Assembly: GCF_000018045.1 (NCBI RefSeq)
Contig: NC_009792.1
Span: 2,542,001-2,606,000 of the forward strand
Length of the DNA: 64,000 nt
Reading direction: 5' to 3'
Origin: Citrobacter koseri ATCC BAA-895
Lineage (GTDB): Bacteria; Pseudomonadota; Gammaproteobacteria; Enterobacterales; Enterobacteriaceae
How positions within the stretch are numbered: the stretch's first letter is position 1; every line of letters starts with the position of its first letter. This document shows positions 18,630-27,642 of this stretch, piece by piece. The translations under genes were made by a program, and so were the position numbers. The notes beneath the pieces were generated by a model. The model saw nothing but the letters and a program-made list of their open reading frames with translations. It was not told where the DNA came from and did no database searches.

Positions 18630-21256
18630 TTTTCTTCTCCTGCTTTGGGCGGTAACGGTGAGAAATACCCGACGATAAGTACCAGGATCGCCACGCCGAT
18701 AAAAGCGATGGCGCGCGCCAGCCCGCCGCCGCGCGCGCTATCCACCAGCATCAGCTTAACAATGACGATCCCCAAAAGCACCGCGCCGCATAACCATTCC
18801 CGCCGCGAACGGCGACGGGTCGCGAGCAACATCATAACTAATGCCGTCAGCATCCAGAACAGGGCGAAACAGGTCTGGATCAACCGCGAATGCCACAATG
18901 TCTCCATGCTCCACGCCACCTCGCCATACCACGCCAGCGCCCGCATCAGCCCTCCGTTCAACCACCAGAATGCGAGCGCCGCCAGCACCACAGGCGCCCA
19001 TGCGCGATATTTCGCTAACGGCGACGGCAGAAAACGACGAGAGAAACGCGTAAGGAGGAACAATCCCAGCAAGGCGAAAGCGGCTCCCTCCTCAAGCGGG
19101 TTCACCACTGGCAGATAGCGCTGTTGGAAAACCACGCCATCCTGTAAATTCGCCAGCACCAGAAGCAACAGCAGGATCGCTGCCACGGGCGCCAGCGCCA
19201 GCGCGCCGTACAACGCAGGCCAGCATTTGAACGGCCACAAATCGCGGCGCAGCGCGGCGTGTACCAGCAGTATGACGATTCCGCCCGCCGCCATCATCAA
19301 CCCGCTGCGCCAGGCGTCCATTCCCCACGGCAACGACTGCACAAACCAGAACAGCTCCATCCCGAGCGCTAAAAGCACCATCCAGAACAAGGATAAATGC
19401 AGCGTCCGGGAGATGCGCGGCGGCAGATGCGCATCATCACGATAAAGCATGAGCACCGCACAAGGCAGCGCCACGCACCACGCCAGATTTTGCCAGCCTG
19501 CGGCGAAAATCTGCCGTTCTTCAATCTGGTACAGTAATGCCAGCAGCATCGCAGGCCACAGCAGCCAGGGGCTGTAACCTAACGCCTGCCAGGCGAGCCG
19601 CCCGCTCAGATAACGCCAGAGCCAGGCGGACGCGGCGAGTAGCGCCAGCACGCCAGACCATTCGGCAGCATAACGCGCCAGCGCCAGTTGCGAGGCGCCC
19701 GTCAGCGCGACGATCCAGAAGGCGATGCCGCCCGCCAGCAGCGCCCAACCGACCTCCTTCTTCTCGCTGCGCCACAGCCACGCGCCGCCCAGCCAGCACA
19801 AACTCAGCACGGCGAAGATCATCATCACCGTCAGCGGCGCGGCGTCATCGGCCAGCGCCCACAGCGCGCTGCCCACAGCCAGTAGCATGAGCGCAGTGCC
19901 GCTATAGCTCATCCGCCGCTGCTGTTGCTGCATACCCAGCCACAATACGCCAAGCCCCTCCAGCGCCCAGGCCATTGCCGTCCAGCGTGCCGAAAGCGCC
20001 AGCGGGATGGCGAGGGTGGTAAACGCGCCGCCCAACGCGAGCGCCGCCAGCACCAGCGGCCTTCCCATCGACGGGTAGCGGCGCAGCGCCAGCCACGCCA
20101 GCGCCATATAGAACGCGCCGTAGCCCAGCGCACTGAGCGCCGGACCATAATCCATATGTTGGGTAATGGAATACTGCATGCCAAACCCAACCAGCGGCGG
20201 CGCAAACAACAGCACGCCATCAACAATATGTTTGCCTTTTTCCTGCGCCCGCAGCGACAGCGCCACGCTCAGCACGCCGAAAATAATGATATTGGCAATC
20301 AGGAAAAGCTGGCAGTTGAGCCAGTATTCAGGCCGGTAGTCACTGACGCCCCACAGGCCGCCGACCCCGAAAGTGAATAATAACCCCAGCAGATTAAGCT
20401 CACGCCAGTGCTGCCAGACGCTTATGGCAAGAATGCCTGCCGACAGCAGGAGATAGAACGAGAACAGCGCCACATAGTTCCCGCTGCCCGTCGACAGCAG
20501 CAGCGGCGCAAGATAGCCGCCCAGGCTGGCCAGCATCGCCAGGCTAAGCGCTTTTTGCAAAATAGCCAGCCCTACGCTTGCGGCGCAAATCAGCACCAGC
20601 AGCGCAAACGCCAGCGTCATCGGCAGCATTTGCCACAGCCGGAATGCGCCAAAGACGGTCAGATAGAGCGCGCCTGTCGCGCCGCCTTGCAGGATCAGCG
20701 CATAGACCGGCTGTTTGTGTCGCAAACGCCAGCCTGTCGCGAGTAGCACTACAGCACACAGCGCCGCAGTGACAAGACGCAGTTCAAGCGGAAACAGCGC
20801 GTGTTCAACCGTATAACGCAACAGAAAGGATAAACCGAAAAAGAGGAGCAGGATGCCCAGCTTCGCCAGCGGATTCCCCTGCATAAACCAGCGCGCCAGC
20901 GAGGTGAAAACGCCGCCGAACGCGGAAGGTTTCGCCGTTTTCGCAGGCGCCGGAAGCGGTTTTGCGAGGGTTTCCTGCGCAGCCCAGGGATTTTCCGGCT
21001 CAGGTATGGCCGCTTCGATGGCATCAGGCAGCGATGGCGCGACACGCTCTTTCGCAGATAGCGAAGGTTCCGCCGTCACCTGTACCGCAGGCGCTTCTCC
21101 CGCACGCTGCTGTTCAAGTTGCTCAACCCGTCGGCGCAACACCGCCAGCTCAAAGCGAACCGACGCGCTGCGGTTGAGCGCGACAATCGCGAGAATGGGA
21201 ACCACCACCAGCGCGAAGAATAAAACAATGCAGCCAAGGATTAAAAGCTCATCCAT
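18626..21256 (-). CDS. DUF2339 polytopic inner-membrane protein
   Basis: About 876 residues with the start at 21256 (MDELLILGCIVLFFALVV), chosen because AAGGTGGAA lies just upstream. An N-terminal membrane helix is followed by a short predicted coiled coil (RFELAVLRRRVEQLEQQ, about 32-48), a proline/alanine-rich linker to about residue 115, and then more than 20 hydrophobic segments to the C-terminus. No enzyme motif is visible; the family has no established role. It is coupled to the DUF3999 gene and divergent from a LysR regulator gene, which is a plausible controller. Confidence 0.85.
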   Translation of the reverse strand: MDELLILGCIVLFFALVVVPILAIVALNRSASVRFELAVLRRRVEQLEQQRAGEAPAVQVTAEPSLSAKERVAPSLPDAIEAAIPEPENPWAAQETLAKPLPAPAKTAKPSAFGGVFTSLARWFMQGNPLAKLGILLLFFGLSFLLRYTVEHALFPLELRLVTAALCAVVLLATGWRLRHKQPVYALILQGGATGALYLTVFGAFRLWQMLPMTLAFALLVLICAASVGLAILQKALSLAMLASLGGYLAPLLLSTGSGNYVALFSFYLLLSAGILAISVWQHWRELNLLGLLFTFGVGGLWGVSDYRPEYWLNCQLFLIANIIIFGVLSVALSLRAQEKGKHIVDGVLLFAPPLVGFGMQYSITQHMDYGPALSALGYGAFYMALAWLALRRYPSMGRPLVLAALALGGAFTTLAIPLALSARWTAMAWALEGLGVLWLGMQQQQRRMSYSGTALMLLAVGSALWALADDAAPLTVMMIFAVLSLCWLGGAWLWRSEKKEVGWALLAGGIAFWIVALTGASQLALARYAAEWSGVLALLAASAWLWRYLSGRLAWQALGYSPWLLWPAMLLALLYQIEERQIFAAGWQNLAWCVALPCAVLMLYRDDAHLPPRISRTLHLSLFWMVLLALGMELFWFVQSLPWGMDAWRSGLMMAAGGIVILLVHAALRRDLWPFKCWPALYGALALAPVAAILLLLLVLANLQDGVVFQQRYLPVVNPLEEGAAFALLGLFLLTRFSRRFLPSPLAKYRAWAPVVLAALAFWWLNGGLMRALAWYGEVAWSMETLWHSRLIQTCFALFWMLTALVMMLLATRRRSRREWLCGAVLLGIVIVKLMLVDSARGGGLARAIAFIGVAILVLIVGYFSPLPPKAGEEK

Positions 21257-21560
21257 GTTTCCACCTTCACTGTACAAGGACAGACCAGAATGACATAGAT
21301 TATTACATTTTTGCCATCCCTGAAGGTGAAAATGCCGGATCGCGGCGTAAACCAGAACGCGGCTTCGGGGCGAATAGAGCCGACCATTTTTAATGCATTA
21401 TTGAGGAAATGAACCATGCTAATGACGTGGTTATTTCATCTTATTTTGCATAACAGACACCCTCAAAAAAATGCCATGCTTTGGTCTAAATTATTCACTG
21501 GCATTGTTTTTCGACAGTCTGTACAACGTACTTATTTCATTTTCAGGATATTTTCAGATC
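21257..21560. other. Divergent control region of the DUF2339 operon and the LysR gene
   Basis: About 300 bp without a gene. It is AT-rich near the LysR side and holds half a REP-like arm (gccggatcgcggcgtaaa near 21332). LysR proteins usually bind such divergent spacers; I could not single out a convincing T-N11-A site or promoter. Confidence 0.5.
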
Positions 21561-22463
21561 ATGCGAATCAATCTGGACGTTCTGCTCATTCTTGATGCTA
21601 TCGACAAACACGGCTCGTTTGCCGCTGCGGCCGGGTCGCTGTTTAAAACCCCCGCGGCGCTTAGCTATATGATTCAGAAACTGGAAAACGATCTCGATAT
21701 TGAGCTTCTCGATCGCTCTGGCCACCGGGCGAAATTTACCGATACCGGACGAATGATGCTGGAAAAAGGGCGTCTGCTGCTCAACGCCGCAAAAGACCTG
21801 GAGAAACAAGCCGTGCAGTTAAGCTCTGGCTGGGAAAAAGAGCTGGCGATAGCGCTGGATGATTCCTTCCCTTTCGAGACGCTGCTGCCCGTTATTGATG
21901 CGTTTTATGCGCTGAATAAGCAAACGCGCCTCAATTTTACACACCATACGCTGGCGGGATCGTGGGAAGAGCTGACGCACAACGGCGCGGACATCATTCT
22001 CGGCGCAATTAACGAGCCTCCGACCTCCGCCGCCTGGTCATATAAAATGCTCGGCACCCTGGACAACGTATTTGTGGTCGCGCCTTCGCACCCGCTGGCC
22101 GCCGCCACGGACGGTCTGACCAATGAGCAACTCTGTCTGCACCGGGCGGTGGTGATCAGCGACAGCGCCCGCTTCTGCCATCCCTTGCAATCCAATTTAA
22201 TGGATGAGCAGCCGCAAATTCGCGTGGATGACTTCGACAGCAAAGTGACGCTGCTGCGCGCCGGTTTAGGGTGCGGATTCCTCCCCCGCCATATTGTCAG
22301 ACCGTGGCTTGCCACCGGCGAGCTGGTGGAGAAATCCGTCATCTCTTTTCGGCAGAAAGATGTCGCCTATATGGCATGGCGCAACCACAGCGACGGTCTG
22401 GCGCAGCGCTGGTGGCGAGAAGCCCTGCTCGCCAGCCCGGAAGTCGCGCAGCTCTATCAGTGA
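21561..22463 (+). CDS. LysR-family transcriptional regulator
   Basis: 300 residues from the ATG at 21561 (MRINLDVLLILDAIDKHGSF); 30 upstream in-frame codons look like AT-rich leader. N-terminal winged helix-turn-helix (about residues 3-60, SFAAAAGSLFKTPAALSYMIQKLE) and a periplasmic-binding-like effector domain (about 90-295). It resembles E. coli YhaJ/DmlR-type regulators. Divergent from the DUF2339-DUF3999 pair, which it may control, and its stop overlaps the malZ stop region by seven bases. Effector unknown. Confidence 0.85.
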   Translation: MRINLDVLLILDAIDKHGSFAAAAGSLFKTPAALSYMIQKLENDLDIELLDRSGHRAKFTDTGRMMLEKGRLLLNAAKDLEKQAVQLSSGWEKELAIALDDSFPFETLLPVIDAFYALNKQTRLNFTHHTLAGSWEELTHNGADIILGAINEPPTSAAWSYKMLGTLDNVFVVAPSHPLAAATDGLTNEQLCLHRAVVISDSARFCHPLQSNLMDEQPQIRVDDFDSKVTLLRAGLGCGFLPRHIVRPWLATGELVEKSVISFRQKDVAYMAWRNHSDGLAQRWWREALLASPEVAQLYQ

Positions 22464-24274
22464 TTCACCCAGACCGTAGCGGAAATGGCGGGCAGGCTGA
22501 GAACGCCCTCAGCCAGTTGGCCTTTCCCCTCTTTGCCTCGCCATTCGCTGACGTTAAGCAACGGTGAGGCAGGCAATACGACCTCACAGGCCTCGCCCCG
22601 GTTGATCGCCACCAGTACGCGCTGCTGGTGATAGACTCGCACAAAAACCACCACATCTTCTTCAGCATAAATCACCTGGCAACCGCCGTGACGTAGCGCC
22701 TGCGTGCGCTGGCGAAGTTTCCCCAGACGCTGGTACAGCGCCAACAGCGTGGCATCCTGTTTTTCAACCTGCCACGGGAACGGCTTACGACAGAACGGAT
22801 CGTTATTGCCATCCAGCCCCACTTCATCGCCGTAATAGATGCAGGGAACGCCAGGCCAGGTAAACAGCCAGACAACCGCCAGCGGCAAACGCGCCACGTC
22901 TTTGCCCAGCAGCGATTTGAAACGGGCGGTATCGTGGCTGTCCAGTTGGTTAAACATCCGTAACTGCTGCTGATGCGACAGGCCAGCGCGGTAGTTATCC
23001 ATCCAGGCGATGCAGGTTTGCGCGTCAATGTGCTGCGGATCGTAAGAGATATCGGTATTGGCGAGAAATCCCCACAGCGGGAAAGTGAAGCCGCGATAGT
23101 TCATAGCGGCGTCTTCCGCATCCGCCTGGAGCCATTGCCGCGCATCGCCAAAATGCTCGCCAACGATATAGGCGTCAGGCTGCGTCTCTTTTGCCGCCTG
23201 CGTAATGCCGGCAACGTGTTGCAGGTTATTGCGCGCGCCCCCGGCCTCGCCCAGCATATGCACCACATCAAGCCGCCAGCCGTCCATATGCCACGGCGCT
23301 TTCAGCCAGTGACGCACAATGCTGTCTTCACCGCGGTAGATTTCATTGACCAGGCTTTCCGACTGGAAATCCAGCTTGGGCAGACTCGGATACCCCAGCC
23401 AGTCCAGCGCCACGCCCTCCGGGGAGAAAGAGTACCAGTCACGCCAGGGTGAATCCGGGTTGTGGCATGCGCCGCCGCTTCCCCGATTGTGCCTGTCAAA
23501 CCAGGCGTGCGAGTCGCCGCTATGGTTAAAGACGCCGTCCAGCACCAGGCGCATTCCCTGCTGCTGCGTATGCTGCCGCAGGCGCAGCAGCGCCCGATCG
23601 CCGCCAAACTGCGGATCAACGTGACGATAATCTTCCGTATCGTATTTATGGACGCTTGGCGCGCTAAAGACCGGGTTCAGGTACAGCGCCGTCACCCCCA
23701 GTTTTTTCAGGTACGGCAGTTTCTCGCTGATCCCGTCCAGATCGCCGCCGTAGAACGTCGATCCCCCGGCCTGCGCAGTCACCGGATCGTCCCAGTCATG
23801 CAAGACGATATCCTGACCGGCGGCATGATGGTAATAGACATTATCCTGTTCCGCTTCGCGCGGCTGGCTGCGGGCAAAGCGATCCGGGAAGATTTGATAG
23901 AAAATCTGATCGGCGACCCATTGCGGGCCATTGTCCGGCACATCGACGGCAAACTGCTCCAGCCGCGCGGGCGGGAAACGGCTAAATCCCTGCGGCGTGA
24001 ACCACAGCTGGCGATCGTGCCAGAGCAGCTTAAAGCTGTAGCGACGGCGCGGCTGTCCGCTGGCGAGATCGATCGCCGCCCGCCACGCCGTGACGCCCGG
24101 TTGCGGTTGACTGCGCAGCCGATGCATCGCCAGCGAGATTTCTTCATTATCGTTCTCAGCGCGTAGCGTCACACGCTGGGGCGGGTTTTCCCCGCTCAGC
24201 CATAACGTAATGGTCAGTTGTTCTTTGTTTTGCTTAACAAATGGGGCAACCGGAAGGTGCCAGGCGTTCAACAT
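22457..24274 (-). CDS. malZ: Maltodextrin glucosidase MalZ
   Basis: Cytosolic GH13 enzyme that releases glucose from the reducing end of maltodextrins; MalT regulon member. Start set at 24274 (MLNAWHLPVAPF), giving 605 residues as in E. coli. N-terminal beta domain to about residue 120, then the TIM barrel with catalytic Asp in MDGWRLDVVHM, Glu in YIVGEHFGD and Asp in NQLDSHDTARF. MalT-box-like repeats lie about 80-100 bp upstream. The two genes converge tail-to-tail with the LysR gene, overlapping by seven bases. Confidence 0.96.
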   Translation of the reverse strand: MLNAWHLPVAPFVKQNKEQLTITLWLSGENPPQRVTLRAENDNEEISLAMHRLRSQPQPGVTAWRAAIDLASGQPRRRYSFKLLWHDRQLWFTPQGFSRFPPARLEQFAVDVPDNGPQWVADQIFYQIFPDRFARSQPREAEQDNVYYHHAAGQDIVLHDWDDPVTAQAGGSTFYGGDLDGISEKLPYLKKLGVTALYLNPVFSAPSVHKYDTEDYRHVDPQFGGDRALLRLRQHTQQQGMRLVLDGVFNHSGDSHAWFDRHNRGSGGACHNPDSPWRDWYSFSPEGVALDWLGYPSLPKLDFQSESLVNEIYRGEDSIVRHWLKAPWHMDGWRLDVVHMLGEAGGARNNLQHVAGITQAAKETQPDAYIVGEHFGDARQWLQADAEDAAMNYRGFTFPLWGFLANTDISYDPQHIDAQTCIAWMDNYRAGLSHQQQLRMFNQLDSHDTARFKSLLGKDVARLPLAVVWLFTWPGVPCIYYGDEVGLDGNNDPFCRKPFPWQVEKQDATLLALYQRLGKLRQRTQALRHGGCQVIYAEEDVVVFVRVYHQQRVLVAINRGEACEVVLPASPLLNVSEWRGKEGKGQLAEGVLSLPAISATVWVNH

Positions 24275-24351
24275 CACGTATCCCCTTTGATGAAAATGAA
24301 GCCACCTTGCCATAGCGACATCAAGGATAACTCATCATCTTAATGTTTATT

Positions 24352-24375
24352 GGGGGAGGAGTCCGGGGGAGGATA
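24352..24375 (+). promoter_or_regulatory. Two direct MalT-box-like repeats upstream of malZ
   Basis: GGGGGAGGAG (24352-24361) and GGGGGAGGAT (24365-24374) are a 13-bp-spaced direct repeat. The MalT consensus is GGGGA(T/G)GAGG; the first site matches 9 of 10 and the second 8 of 10. They lie 78-100 bp upstream of the malZ start. Assignment rests on motif match and on malZ being a known MalT target. Confidence 0.6.
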
Positions 24376-24386
24376 TTGTTTGATAC

Positions 24387-24461
24387 TGCCGGGCGGCGAC
24401 TTCGCCTGACCCGGCCTACGGTTGCCTGTAGGCCGGATAAGCGTTAGCGCCATCCGGCGGG
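24387..24461. repeat. REP/BIME element between proY and malZ
   Basis: gccgggcggcgacttcgcctgacccggc and tgtaggccggataagcg ... cgccatccggcg arms; two opposed REP units downstream of proY. Confidence 0.85.
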
Positions 24462-24464
24462 GAA

Positions 24465-25838
24465 TCACCCCACTTCAGCCAGTTGGCGGTCGCGGCGGCG
24501 TTTAAACATCCAGCCGACCAGCAGCAGTGCGATCCAGGCGAAACCGACGTACAGCGAAATACGGGTATCTGGATGGTAGCCGATAAGCGCGATAATAAAG
24601 ACCAGGAAGATCAGGCCCGTAACGGTTGTCGCCACGCCGCCCGGCACTTTAAATTTCAGCGCCTTCACCTCATCCGGCGGCAGACGGCGGCGGAACGCAA
24701 TCTGCGACAGCAGGATCATAATCCATACCCATACCGTGGCGAAGGTCGCCAGCGAAGCAATCACCAGGAAGACGTTTTCCGGCATGATGTAGTTCAGGTA
24801 AACCGCGAACAGCAGCGCAATGGTCATCACCATAACCGTCACCCACGGAATACCGCGACGCGACGTTTTAGCGAACACTTTCGGCGCACTGCCCTGCTCC
24901 GCCATACCGTGCAGCATACGTCCCACGCCGAACACGTCGGAGTTAATCGCCGACAGCGAAGCGGTCAGCACCACAAAGTTCAGGATGCTGGCGGCAAACG
25001 TAATGCCAAGATGCTGGAAGGTCAGGACGAACGGGCTGCCGTTGGTGCCAACCTGGTTCCACGGGTAGATAGACATGATGACGAACAGCGTGCCCACGTA
25101 GAACACCAGAATACGCATCGGCACAGAATTGATGGCGCGCGGAATAGATTTTTCCGGGTCTTTCGCTTCTCCGGCGGTGATGCCGATAATTTCAATCCCG
25201 CCGTAAGCAAACATCACCATTTGCAGCGACATCACCATTCCCAGCCAGCCGTTGCTGAAGAACCCGCCGTTGCTCCACAGGTTGTGAACCCCGGTCGGCT
25301 GCCCGCCGTTGCCAATCCCCCAGATAATGATGCCGAAGCCGGCGACAATCATGATGATGATAGTGGCGACTTTAAAGAACGAGAACCAGAATTCCAGCTC
25401 GCCAAATACCTTCACGCTCATCAGGTTGATGGCGCAGATAAGCAGCACCACGCTCAGCACCCAGATCCAGTGCGGCACCGTAGGGAACCAGACTCCCATA
25501 TAGATACCGAAGGCGGTCACGTCGGCAATGGCGACAATCAGAATTTCAAAACAGTAAGTCCAGCCGGTAATGTAACCGGCGAGCGGGCCGAGGTTTTCCT
25601 GCGCATAGCGCGAGAACGAGCTGGCGGCGGGGTTATGCACGGACATTTCGCCCAGCGCGCGCATAATAATGTACGCCGCGACCCCGCCGATAATGTAGGC
25701 CAGCAACACGCTTGGCCCGGCCATTTTGATGGCGTCTGCCGAGCCATAAAATAATCCGGTGCCAATTGCCGATCCCAATGCCATAAAGCGAATGTGCCGG
25801 GTGCTCAGCCCACGCTTTAGCTTGTTATTGCTTTCCAT
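24465..25838 (-). CDS. proY: Proline-specific permease ProY
   Basis: APC-superfamily amino acid transporter with 12 membrane helices, 457 residues when started at 25838 (MESNNKLKRGLSTRHIRFMALGSAIGTGLFYGSA region), as in E. coli. TTG/ATG codons 15-18 nt upstream are in frame but have no ribosome site, whereas GGAA precedes 25838. The GSAIGTGLF substrate loop of helix 1 is intact. It follows brnQ on the same strand, but a strong terminator stands between them. In E. coli proY is cryptic until overexpressed. Confidence 0.95.
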   Translation of the reverse strand: MESNNKLKRGLSTRHIRFMALGSAIGTGLFYGSADAIKMAGPSVLLAYIIGGVAAYIIMRALGEMSVHNPAASSFSRYAQENLGPLAGYITGWTYCFEILIVAIADVTAFGIYMGVWFPTVPHWIWVLSVVLLICAINLMSVKVFGELEFWFSFFKVATIIIMIVAGFGIIIWGIGNGGQPTGVHNLWSNGGFFSNGWLGMVMSLQMVMFAYGGIEIIGITAGEAKDPEKSIPRAINSVPMRILVFYVGTLFVIMSIYPWNQVGTNGSPFVLTFQHLGITFAASILNFVVLTASLSAINSDVFGVGRMLHGMAEQGSAPKVFAKTSRRGIPWVTVMVMTIALLFAVYLNYIMPENVFLVIASLATFATVWVWIMILLSQIAFRRRLPPDEVKALKFKVPGGVATTVTGLIFLVFIIALIGYHPDTRISLYVGFAWIALLLVGWMFKRRRDRQLAEVG

Positions 25839-25861
25839 CAATTCCGAACCCATCAAAATAA

Positions 25862-25894
25862 TAAAAAAACCACGGGGCCTGTAGCCCCGTGGTT
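25862..25894 (-). terminator. Strong hairpin terminator between brnQ and proY
   Basis: On the minus strand AACCACGGGGC and GCCCCGTGGTT arms with a TACAG-type loop, followed directly by TTTTTTTAT. It starts about 20 bp after the brnQ stop and is a textbook Rho-independent terminator. Confidence 0.88.
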
Positions 25895-25914
25895 AAAACA
25901 TACTGTCAGTGATC

Positions 25915-27234
25915 TTAGTGAGCGCTGGAGGTCACTTGTCGACCTGCGGCGCGATCCCAGATAATTGCCAGAACAACCATCACCACTGTTGGCATCAACC
26001 ACGCCAGCCCCTGTTCCGCCAGCGGTAAACGCTGGGTCCAGGCCGGTAAGATGTCACCAATCGCAGAGGCTTTAATCCCGTCAAGGATACCAAAAACCAG
26101 GCTGATAAACATCGCCGGAGCAATGACGCGGGAAGAATTATGCCACCATGAGCGGGTAAAGCTTAATACAACCAGTGCGATACACGGCGGATAGATGGCT
26201 GTCAGCACCGGAATAGAAATCTGAATCAGATGGCTCAGACCCAGATTCGATACCACCATTGAGAAGCCGCCCAGAATAAACACCAGTGTGCGATAAGAGA
26301 GTGGGACGTACTGCGCAAAGAACTCCGCACACGCACAGGTCAGGCCAACCGCCGTCACCAGACAGGCGATGAAAATCAGCGCCGCCAGCAGCAGGCTACC
26401 CGCGCCGCCGAAGGTATGCTGAACGTAAGCGTGCAGAATTGCCGCGCCGTTAGCAGACTGATCGACCAGCGTCGCGCTATCCGATCCCAGACGGAACAGC
26501 GCAAGATACAGCAGCGTCAAACCCACACCCGCCATCAGGCCCGCCCAGACGGTATAACGGGTCAGCAGACGCGCTTCTTTAACGCCGCGCGAGCGCGCCG
26601 CATTGACGATAACGATACCAAACACCATTGCGCCCAGCGTATCCATCGTCAGATAGCCATTCACAAAGCCATTAGAGAACGCCGCGTTCTGGTAGGCGTC
26701 CATCGCGTCGCTAATCGGGCCGGCAGGCCAGATGATTGCCGCAACGGAGAGAATAATCAGCGCGATGATTTTCAGCGGCGCCAGGAAATTACCCACCGTG
26801 TCCAGCAGTTTGCCCGGATAGAGCGATACCAGAATCACAATGGCGAAATACACCAGGCTGTAGATAAACAGCGGCAGTGCGGAATCGCCGGTCAGCGGCG
26901 CAATCCCGACTTCAAAGGAGACGGTCGCCGTACGAGGCGTTGCGAATAACGGCCCCACCGCCAGATAACAGACGGTCGCCAACAGAACGCCAGCCACTTT
27001 ACCAATCGGGGTGCTCAGGCTATCAACGCCGCCGCCGACTTTCGCCAGCGCCACAACGGTAAGTACCGGAAGACCAACGGCAGTAATCAGAAAGCCGAAC
27101 GCCGCAGTCCAGACGTGTTCGCCTGCCTGCAAACCGACCATCGGCGGAAAGATAATATTGCCTGCGCCAACGAACAGCGCAAATGTCATAAAGCCCAGAG
27201 CGATAATATCGCGCGATTTTAACTGATGGGTCAT
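25915..27234 (-). CDS. brnQ: Branched-chain amino acid permease BrnQ
   Basis: LIVCS-family sodium-coupled transporter for leucine, isoleucine and valine, in the inner membrane; 439 residues and about 12 helices, the same length as E. coli BrnQ. The N-terminus RDIIALGFMTFALFVGAGNIIFPP is typical of the family. Its ribosome site is weak (AGG 12 bases upstream), and a short upstream ORF ends in an ATGA overlap with its start codon, suggesting coupled translation. proY follows after a terminator. Confidence 0.97.
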   Translation of the reverse strand: MTHQLKSRDIIALGFMTFALFVGAGNIIFPPMVGLQAGEHVWTAAFGFLITAVGLPVLTVVALAKVGGGVDSLSTPIGKVAGVLLATVCYLAVGPLFATPRTATVSFEVGIAPLTGDSALPLFIYSLVYFAIVILVSLYPGKLLDTVGNFLAPLKIIALIILSVAAIIWPAGPISDAMDAYQNAAFSNGFVNGYLTMDTLGAMVFGIVIVNAARSRGVKEARLLTRYTVWAGLMAGVGLTLLYLALFRLGSDSATLVDQSANGAAILHAYVQHTFGGAGSLLLAALIFIACLVTAVGLTCACAEFFAQYVPLSYRTLVFILGGFSMVVSNLGLSHLIQISIPVLTAIYPPCIALVVLSFTRSWWHNSSRVIAPAMFISLVFGILDGIKASAIGDILPAWTQRLPLAEQGLAWLMPTVVMVVLAIIWDRAAGRQVTSSAH

Positions 27235-27311
27235 AAAGTTTTACTGCCTGTGGATGTGGTGTTGAAAACGTTAAATTTTCTGCCCTTCCCTGCGGGACGA
27301 TACAGCGGCAT
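27231..27311 (-). CDS. Possible 26-residue upstream ORF overlapping the brnQ start
   Basis: An ATG at 27311 opens a 26-codon frame (begins MPLYRPAGKGRKF) that stops at TGA 27231-27233, sharing the ATGA with the brnQ start codon. No strong ribosome site precedes it (GGA about 11 bases away). No run of branched-chain codons is seen, so it is not a classical attenuator peptide. Translational coupling to brnQ is the only role suggested; it may be chance. Confidence 0.3.
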   Translation of the reverse strand: MPLYRPAGKGRKFNVFNTTSTGSKTL

Positions 27312-27642
27312 TTTTAAGCAATTCCAGCGGGATATGCTCCTGGGCTGGCGCGGCGAAGAATAGTTTTTCGATTTACCGCGTAAATGCAGTCGGTATGACA
27401 GCATCTGGAGCGCAATTTAAACGCTTATAACGTTTTAAAGCAAGGTGAGATCCAAAAACCAGAAGAATATAGCGATATGAAATTAGCAACCAGTACAAAA
27501 CGCTATCCATAAGAAAAAGTCATGGCTAATCATGCGAACAAAAAAGCATCAGACGTTGAAAAATTCAGCAGAGTCTTCTTTACTGCAAAGAAAATAAGCC
27601 AGCATCCGCTGGCTTATGGAAAGCTAACCTTACGAACCACAA
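27235..27642. other. brnQ-phoR intergenic region
   Basis: About 400 bp between phoR (left, minus strand) and brnQ (right, minus strand). It contains the phoR terminator at 27596-27625, the possible brnQ upstream ORF, a CCAGC/GCTGG imperfect hairpin near 27324-27345, and AT-rich DNA in 27420-27600 that probably holds the brnQ promoter. I see no unreported gene of ordinary length. Confidence 0.6.
27588..27619 (-). terminator. phoBR terminator
   Basis: On the minus strand AAGCCAGC-GGAT-GCTGGCTT is followed by ATTTTCTTT. It is read leaving brnQ's control region toward phoR, so it most likely ends a transcript entering from upstream of phoR or insulates phoR; a stem this regular is a clear intrinsic terminator shape. 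Confidence 0.5.
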
